Source of the DNA: Aliiruegeria sabulilitoris
GTDB lineage: Bacteria > Pseudomonadota > Alphaproteobacteria > Rhodobacterales > Rhodobacteraceae
Assembly (NCBI RefSeq): GCF_001558155.1
Contig: NZ_LOAS01000001.1
Location: forward strand, 372,001-436,000
DNA: 64,000 bases
Direction: 5' to 3'
Made by a program: the position numbers and the translations under genes. Positions within the stretch are counted from its first letter, which is position 1. Each line of letters starts with the position of its first letter. The notes under the pieces were generated by a model. It saw nothing but the letters and a program-made list of their open reading frames with translations, made no database searches and was not told where the DNA came from. Shown piece by piece: positions 58,729-64,000 of the stretch.

Positions 58729-59544
58729 TCACGACGTCGTGATCGGCCTCCCTTCGCTATCCTGTACGGGCACCTTTTGCTGGTTCGCCTTGAGGTATCG
58801 GTCGATCTCCTCCAGCCGGGAAAGCACCTCGTCCCTGTAGGCGTCTGTCTTCTCGACATCTTCCTCGTGATGGGCATCCTGCATGGAGTTCACGATCAGG
58901 CCGACCAGCAGGTTCACAACCGCGAAGGTAGTCAGCAGGATGAAGGGCACGAAAAACAGCCAGGCGCCGGGATATTCCTGCATGACGGGGCGAACGATTC
59001 CCATCGACCAACTTTCCAGGGTCATGATCTGGAACAGGGAATAGAGCGAGCGGCCAAGCGAGCCGAACCACTCCGGAAAGCTCTCGCCATAGAGCTTCGT
59101 GCTCATCACCGCGCCGATATAGAAGACCAGCCCCATCAGCAGGAAGACCGACCCCATGCCGGGAAGCGCCGAGATGAAGCCTTCGACCACGCGGCGCAGG
59201 CGTGGCAGGACAGAGATCACCCGCAGGACCCGCAGGATCCGCAGCGCCCGCAAGACGGAGAACGCATGGGCAGCCGGAACAAGGGCGATGCCAACGATCA
59301 CGAAGTCGAAAATATTCCACGGGCCGCGGAAAAACCGGAAGCGATAGGCGATCAGCTTTGCCGTGATTTCGATCACGAAAATCGTCAGGCAGGCATAATC
59401 CAGCGCGATGATCAGCCCACCCATGCGGTACATGACCGCCGGATAGGTCTCCAAACCGAGCAGGATGGCGTTGAAAATGATCACGCCGATCACGAAATTT
59501 CGCGTGGCTGGCCGTTCTAGCCAGGAGGTCAGTGTTGCGCGCAT
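58729..59544 (-). CDS. Voltage-gated sodium channel, BacNav type
   Basis: The 271-residue protein has six transmembrane helices. S4 carries gating arginines Arg99, Arg102, Arg105 and Arg108 at every third position (RALRILRVLR). The selectivity filter is TLESWSM at residues 175-181, the bacterial sodium filter as in NavAb. A charged, probably coiled-coil tail follows S6 (about 222-255). It assembles as a tetramer in the inner membrane. ATG at 59544 begins MRATLTSWL; the longer frame is antisense of the methyltransferase gene. Confidence 0.92.
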   Translation of the reverse strand: MRATLTSWLERPATRNFVIGVIIFNAILLGLETYPAVMYRMGGLIIALDYACLTIFVIEITAKLIAYRFRFFRGPWNIFDFVIVGIALVPAAHAFSVLRALRILRVLRVISVLPRLRRVVEGFISALPGMGSVFLLMGLVFYIGAVMSTKLYGESFPEWFGSLGRSLYSLFQIMTLESWSMGIVRPVMQEYPGAWLFFVPFILLTTFAVVNLLVGLIVNSMQDAHHEEDVEKTDAYRDEVLSRLEEIDRYLKANQQKVPVQDSEGRPITTS

Positions 59545-59566
59545 GTGCCTTCCTTGGGCGGTTCCG

Positions 59567-60796
59567 TTAGCCGCCGATATGGTCTCGCGAGAAGCTTGCT
59601 GCAAGTTCGACATGGGTAGACCAGCGGAACTGGTCCACGACCTGCACCCAATCGAGGCGGAACCCCGCCGCAACCAGCAGGCCGGCGTCGCGGGCAAAGG
59701 TGACGGGATTGCACGAAACGGCTGCGACCCGGTCGATTCCCGAGGCGGCGAGTTGCTCGGTCTGGGCGAGCGCGCCCGCGCGTGGGGGGTCGATGATCGC
59801 GGCCTCGAACTTGCGCAGCTCATCGGGCAGGAGAGGGCGGCGGAAGAGGTCGCGTGTTTCGGCAGACACGTGCTTGAGTCCGGAAGCATTGCGCCAGCCA
59901 GCGATCAGCGCATCGGTCAGCTCCTTCGCGCCTTCGACAGCATGAAGTTCGGCATGCCGGGCGAGTGGCAGGGTGAAGGTTCCACATCCCGCAAAGAGAT
60001 CAACGGCCTGCCTGGCCGATCCGACAGCTTCCGTAATGGCTTTGAGGAGCGCGGTTTCTCCATCGCGGGTTGCCTGCAGAAAGGCGCCGGGGGGAGGCGT
60101 CACGGCGATTCCATCAAAATCCACACGTGGCGCAGCGCGCAGGCCGACCACCTCATCGCCCCAACTCAGGCGCGACAGGCCGTGGCGCTCGACCAGCCCG
60201 GCCAGGGCCATACGCAGGTCGAGGTCGAGCGGCTTGCCACCGGACACCGCGATATCGGGACCCTCGGCGCTCAGGGTGACAGTGAAACTCAGTTCCCCTT
60301 TTCGGGAACCGCCGAGCAAAATCATTTCCGCGAGCGCGGGGCGGGCGGCAAGCAGTGCCGGCTCGACCAGCACGCAACCCGGTACGTCGATCACAACATC
60401 CGAGGCCCGGCCGTGAAAGCCGATCAGCGCATCCCGCTTGGTGCGACGACCGGAAAACACCGCGCGACGGCGGCTGCGCGCCGGTGAGCTGTGCACCGGA
60501 CGGTACTCGGTCTCCAGCCCATGCGCTTCCAGCGCTGTGCGCACGATGCCCAGCTTCCACTCGGCAACGAACGCGTCATCGGCATGTTGCACCGCGCAAC
60601 CGCCACAGGATTTGAAATGTCGGCAGGGGGGCGAGACGCGATGAGGTGACGGTTCAAGAATGCGTACATCCTCGATCCGGTCTCCTTCGAGTCTGCCGGT
60701 GATCCGTTCGCCGGGCAGACAGCGTTGGGCAAAGACAGGGCCAGCGGCGATTCCGTCCCCGAGATGGCCAAGCCGTTCTATCACCCATTCGCTCAT
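59567..60796 (-). CDS. 23S rRNA (uracil-5-)-methyltransferase RlmD/RumA-like
   Basis: The 409-residue SAM-dependent RNA methyltransferase has the [4Fe-4S] ligand cluster CRHFKSCGGC near residue 59, the LFAGCGTFTL SAM motif, DPPRAGA and VSCNP with the catalytic cysteine. Such enzymes make 5-methyluridine in rRNA or tRNA; the target (RlmD, RlmC or TrmA) is not settled. It follows the first ABC exporter gene, overlapping it by four bases. Confidence 0.9.
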   Translation of the reverse strand: MSEWVIERLGHLGDGIAAGPVFAQRCLPGERITGRLEGDRIEDVRILEPSPHRVSPPCRHFKSCGGCAVQHADDAFVAEWKLGIVRTALEAHGLETEYRPVHSSPARSRRRAVFSGRRTKRDALIGFHGRASDVVIDVPGCVLVEPALLAARPALAEMILLGGSRKGELSFTVTLSAEGPDIAVSGGKPLDLDLRMALAGLVERHGLSRLSWGDEVVGLRAAPRVDFDGIAVTPPPGAFLQATRDGETALLKAITEAVGSARQAVDLFAGCGTFTLPLARHAELHAVEGAKELTDALIAGWRNASGLKHVSAETRDLFRRPLLPDELRKFEAAIIDPPRAGALAQTEQLAASGIDRVAAVSCNPVTFARDAGLLVAAGFRLDWVQVVDQFRWSTHVELAASFSRDHIGG

Positions 60797-62625
60797 TCCG
60801 CCGCCTCCGTGATGTTGAGGAAGCCGCCGGACTGGCGCTCCCAGTAGCGCGCGTAGAGACCACCCGCGGCAAGCAACTCCGCGTGATTGCCCTGCTCGAC
60901 CACCCGACCTTCCTCAAGCACAACGATCCTGTCCATGCGCGCAATGGTGGAGAGCCGGTGCGCGATGGCCAGCACCGTCTTGCCCTCCATGACCCGGTCC
61001 AGCGCAGTCTGGATCTGTGCCTCAACCTCGCTGTCAAGCGCCGAGGTCGCCTCGTCCAGCACCAGGATCGGCGCGTCTTTCAGGATCGCGCGTGCGAGCG
61101 CAACCCGCTGCCGCTGGCCGCCCGAGAGGCGCACGCCGCGTTCTCCAAGATGCGCGTCGTAACCCTCGCGCCCCTTGAAATCCCGCAGGGAAAGGATGAA
61201 CTCATGCGCTTCGGCACGTTTGGCGGCGGCGATCATCTGGGCATCGGTGGCGTCGGGGCGGCCATAGAGCAGGTTGTCGCGCGCGGAGCGGTTGAACATC
61301 TCGGTCTCCTGGGTAACCATCCCGATCTGCCGACGCAGGCTGTCCTGCGTGATCGTGCGAATATCCTGCCCGTCGATCCGCACTATCCCGCTTTCCGGGT
61401 CGTGCAGGCGCAGGAGCAGGCTGACAAGCGTGGACTTACCCGCGCCCGAGGCCCCCACCAGCCCGACCTTTTCGCCCGGAAGCAGTTCCAGCGAAATCCC
61501 GTCCACGCCGCCCTTGCCGCGCCCGTATGTGAAGGAGATGTTGTCGAAGCTGACATGCCCGCGCGACGGCTTCAGTGGCCGGGCATTCGTCGCGTCGGTC
61601 AGTCCATGGCGCACGGCCAGCGTGCGCATGCCGTCCTCGACCTCGCCAACGTTCGCGTAGATGGCCATCAGCGTAAAACTGACCCATCCGGTCATCTGGG
61701 CGATGCGAATGGCAATGGCACCGGCGGCCGCGATATCGCCGGCGCTCGCCTGCCCCTGAGACCAGAGCAGGAGCGTGCCGCCAATGAGCAGAACCGGAAG
61801 GATTCCGGCGAGCGTCATCAAGACCGCGCGAAACCCCGAGGCGATGATGCCGAAATCGATCGCGGTCGAGCGAAACCCGTCCATCGCGCCGAGCGCCGCC
61901 TGATCCTCGTGGCCGGCATGGGCAAAGAGCTTTACGGTCTTGATATTGGTGATCGTGTCAACAACCTGCCCCGAAACGGCAGCGCGCGCGTTGGCCCGTG
62001 CCTTGGAACGTTTGCGGACGCGTGGCAGGAAAAGCGAGATCAACCCGAGATAGCAGACCAGCCAGAGCGAGAGCGCGAGGGCCACCCGCCAGTCGATGGA
62101 GGTCAGCAGCAGCGCCGAACCGACAAGCGAGGCCAGCGCGAAGAAGACCACGTTGATGACTTCCGACACAACGTCCGTCACCGCCCGCGCCGTCTGCATC
62201 TGTTTCTGTGCAATACGGCCGGCGAAATCGTTGTCGAAGAAGGTGATGGATTGGCCCATCGTCCAGCGATGCAGCCGCGAAAGCACCAGTGGCGTGACAT
62301 TCGGCTGAACGATAACCGAGTTGGCGGTTGCCGCCGCGCCGAAACAGAGCGGGCGCAGGATGACGAAAAAGGCCAGCGCGAAGAGCAGGAGCGGCAGGTT
62401 GCCGGAGAAGAAATCCTCCGGGCCGGTGTCCAGCGCGGTGTCGATGATCCGGCCCAGAAGCAACGCGCTGATCACTTCCAGCGTGCCGACAAGCGCCGAC
62501 AGAAGGCCTGCGCCAAGCAGGATCGGCAGGGTGCCCTTCAGGCACCAATGCAGGAAGGCTCCAAGCCGCGTCGGAGGCGGGCCTTCAGCCGGGGCGAAGG
62601 CGGGGATCAGGTCCGAAATCTTCAT
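60793..62625 (-). CDS. ABC exporter half-subunit (fused permease and ATPase)
   Basis: The 610-residue protein has a six-helix ABC membrane domain (about 20-330) and a nucleotide-binding domain (about 345-600) with Walker A GASGAGKST, signature LSGGQRQRVALARAIL and Walker B ILVLDEATSALDSE. It closely resembles the next gene, and the ATGA overlap implies a heterodimer. The exported substrate is unknown. Confidence 0.92.
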   Translation of the reverse strand: MKISDLIPAFAPAEGPPPTRLGAFLHWCLKGTLPILLGAGLLSALVGTLEVISALLLGRIIDTALDTGPEDFFSGNLPLLLFALAFFVILRPLCFGAAATANSVIVQPNVTPLVLSRLHRWTMGQSITFFDNDFAGRIAQKQMQTARAVTDVVSEVINVVFFALASLVGSALLLTSIDWRVALALSLWLVCYLGLISLFLPRVRKRSKARANARAAVSGQVVDTITNIKTVKLFAHAGHEDQAALGAMDGFRSTAIDFGIIASGFRAVLMTLAGILPVLLIGGTLLLWSQGQASAGDIAAAGAIAIRIAQMTGWVSFTLMAIYANVGEVEDGMRTLAVRHGLTDATNARPLKPSRGHVSFDNISFTYGRGKGGVDGISLELLPGEKVGLVGASGAGKSTLVSLLLRLHDPESGIVRIDGQDIRTITQDSLRRQIGMVTQETEMFNRSARDNLLYGRPDATDAQMIAAAKRAEAHEFILSLRDFKGREGYDAHLGERGVRLSGGQRQRVALARAILKDAPILVLDEATSALDSEVEAQIQTALDRVMEGKTVLAIAHRLSTIARMDRIVVLEEGRVVEQGNHAELLAAGGLYARYWERQSGGFLNITEAAE

Positions 62626-64000
62626 TCCGCCGCGTCGTCCATTCCGATGAAGCCGCCGGACTGACGCTCCCAGAATTGCGCATAAAGGCCGCCCATTTCC
62701 AGCAGTTCCGCATGTGTGCCTTGCTCGACGATATGGCCCGCGTCCAGCACGAGGATCCGGTCCATCCGGGCGATGGTGGACAGACGGTGCGCGATGGCGA
62801 TCACCGTCTTGCCTTCCATCACGCCATAGAGCGTGTCCTGAATGGCGGCCTCGACTTCGCTGTCGAGCGCCGAGGTCGCCTCGTCCAGAACAAGGATCGG
62901 CGCGTCCTTCAGGATCACGCGGGCCAGCGCGATCCGCTGCCGTTGCCCGCCGGAGAGCTTCACCCCGCGCTCACCCACCTTGGCCTCATAGCCGGACTGG
63001 CCTTCCTGATCGGCCAACTCCTCGATGAACTCATGCGCCGCGGCGCGTTTCGCGGCGGCGATCATCTCGGCCTCGCTGGCCTCCGGGCGGCCATAGAGGA
63101 TGTTCTCGGCAATCGAGCGATGCAGCAGCGCGGAATCCTGCTGCACCATGCCGATATGGCTGCGCAGGCTGTCCTGCTTCACCTCTGTCACATCCTGACC
63201 GTCGATCAGGATGCGACCGTTTTCCGGGTCGTAGAACCGCAGCAGCAACTTAACGAGGGTCGATTTCCCGGCTCCCGACCGCCCGATCAGGCCAATTTTC
63301 TCACCCGGCGAAATATCCAGGGTCAGGCGATCCAACCCGCCCGCGCCGCGCCCGTAATGATGGCTGACATCTTCGAAAAGAATCCGGCCGTCGCCCATCT
63401 GCAACTCCGATGCGCCGGGCTTGTCCACCAATGCGATCGGTTGGGCGATGGTCTCCATCCCCTCGGCCACGACGCCGAGATTGCGGAAAAAGCTGGAGAC
63501 CGCCCACATGATCCAGCCGGTCATCGCGTTGAGCCGCAGCGTCAACGCCGTCGCCGCGGCCACGACACCCACGCTCGCCGAACCCTGCATCCAGAGCGCC
63601 ACGCACCAGCCGACAACGCCGACAATCAGCCAGCCATTCAGGATGGTCAGCGAGATATCCATCACCGTGTAGATCCGCATCTCCTTCTGGAAGGTCTTGC
63701 GGGTATTCTCAATCGCGTCCCTGGCGTAGTCGATCTCGCGGTCATGATGGGCGAACATCTTGACCGAATGGATGTTGGTGTAGCTGTCCACCACGCGCCC
63801 GGTCACTTCGCTGCGCGCGTCCGACGCCGCCTTGGAGGCAGGCCCGACCCTCTGGATCGTCCATCGCAACAGCAGAACATAGAGTACGAACCACGCCAGC
63901 AATGGCAGCGCGAGGCGCAGATCCGCCTGCGCCAGAAGGATCGTCGCACCGATCAGGTAGGCAAACGAAAAGGAAAGCGCATCGAAGATCTGGAAGATTG
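62622..64000 (-). CDS. ABC exporter half-subunit, 5' end beyond the window
   Basis: The open frame runs without a stop from 62622 to the right edge, so the N-terminus lies outside. The visible part includes later membrane helices and a complete ATPase with Walker A GRSGAGKST, LSGGQRQRIALARVIL and ILVLDEATSALDSE. It is likely the partner of the 60.8-62.6 kb half-exporter. No start is visible here. Confidence 0.92.
   Translation of the reverse strand, partial: IFQIFDALSFSFAYLIGATILLAQADLRLALPLLAWFVLYVLLLRWTIQRVGPASKAASDARSEVTGRVVDSYTNIHSVKMFAHHDREIDYARDAIENTRKTFQKEMRIYTVMDISLTILNGWLIVGVVGWCVALWMQGSASVGVVAAATALTLRLNAMTGWIMWAVSSFFRNLGVVAEGMETIAQPIALVDKPGASELQMGDGRILFEDVSHHYGRGAGGLDRLTLDISPGEKIGLIGRSGAGKSTLVKLLLRFYDPENGRILIDGQDVTEVKQDSLRSHIGMVQQDSALLHRSIAENILYGRPEASEAEMIAAAKRAAAHEFIEELADQEGQSGYEAKVGERGVKLSGGQRQRIALARVILKDAPILVLDEATSALDSEVEAAIQDTLYGVMEGKTVIAIAHRLSTIARMDRILVLDAGHIVEQGTHAELLEMGGLYAQFWERQSGGFIGMDDAAE

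Overview
The window looks like chromosomal DNA of a marine-type Rhodobacterales alphaproteobacterium (Roseobacter group / Paracoccaceae). This rests on the high GC content, the regB-senC-regA redox trio, alphaproteobacterial-type addB-addA, a Tim44-like protein, and the block maf-aroE-coaE-dnaQ facing hemJ-rho-mnmE-mnmG-rsmG-parA-parB. The species cannot be named from the sequence. No rRNA, tRNA, CRISPR array, insertion sequence or prophage was recognised.

Layout. 0-2.8 kb: pyrB, a small membrane protein, and a dihydroorotase-like gene that has lost its metal-binding HxH motif. 2.8-8.4 kb: an apparent operon (PLP-dependent decarboxylase, acyl-AMP ligase, GSCFA protein, GNAT) divergent from a stand-alone acyl carrier protein; this is the best candidate here for an undescribed biosynthetic system. 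8.8-13.9 kb: DUF2853, ahcY, an HD hydrolase, two envelope proteins, regA and senC. 13.95-19.3 kb: regB, a PAS protein, tsaE and a cell-wall-sugar salvage pair (amgK-murU-like). 19.3-25.6 kb: addB-addA recombination nuclease. 25.7-34.9 kb: trxA, hslV, secB, fxsA, Tim44-like, mltA, Smr, an MFS transporter, a lipoprotein hydrolase, hslU and a GH25 lysozyme.

34.9-45.4 kb is the likely replication-origin region. dnaQ, coaE, aroE and maf run leftward; hemJ, rho, mnmE, mnmG, rsmG, parA and parB run rightward. The roughly 400 bp between maf and hemJ carry DnaA boxes, GANTC sites and an AT-rich tract. Two perfect 16-bp parS palindromes lie in mnmG and rsmG, next to parAB. 45.3-50 kb: a YbaN-like protein, hemW, rdgB and rph, divergent from hrcA-grpE. 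50-56.1 kb: mutS, then a malic enzyme-PTA fusion and a PfkB-family kinase.

56.1-64 kb: twin 60-residue peptides, two L,D-transpeptidases around a CAP-domain lipoprotein, a voltage-gated sodium channel of the BacNav type, an RlmD/RumA-like RNA methyltransferase, and two ABC exporter half-subunits. The second exporter gene runs off the right edge.

Most genes are ordinary housekeeping genes in tight operons with 1-40 bp spacing or ATGA overlaps. Starts were moved from the longest reading frame where a Shine-Dalgarno sequence, signal peptide or family N-terminus argued for it; each such case is stated in its entry.
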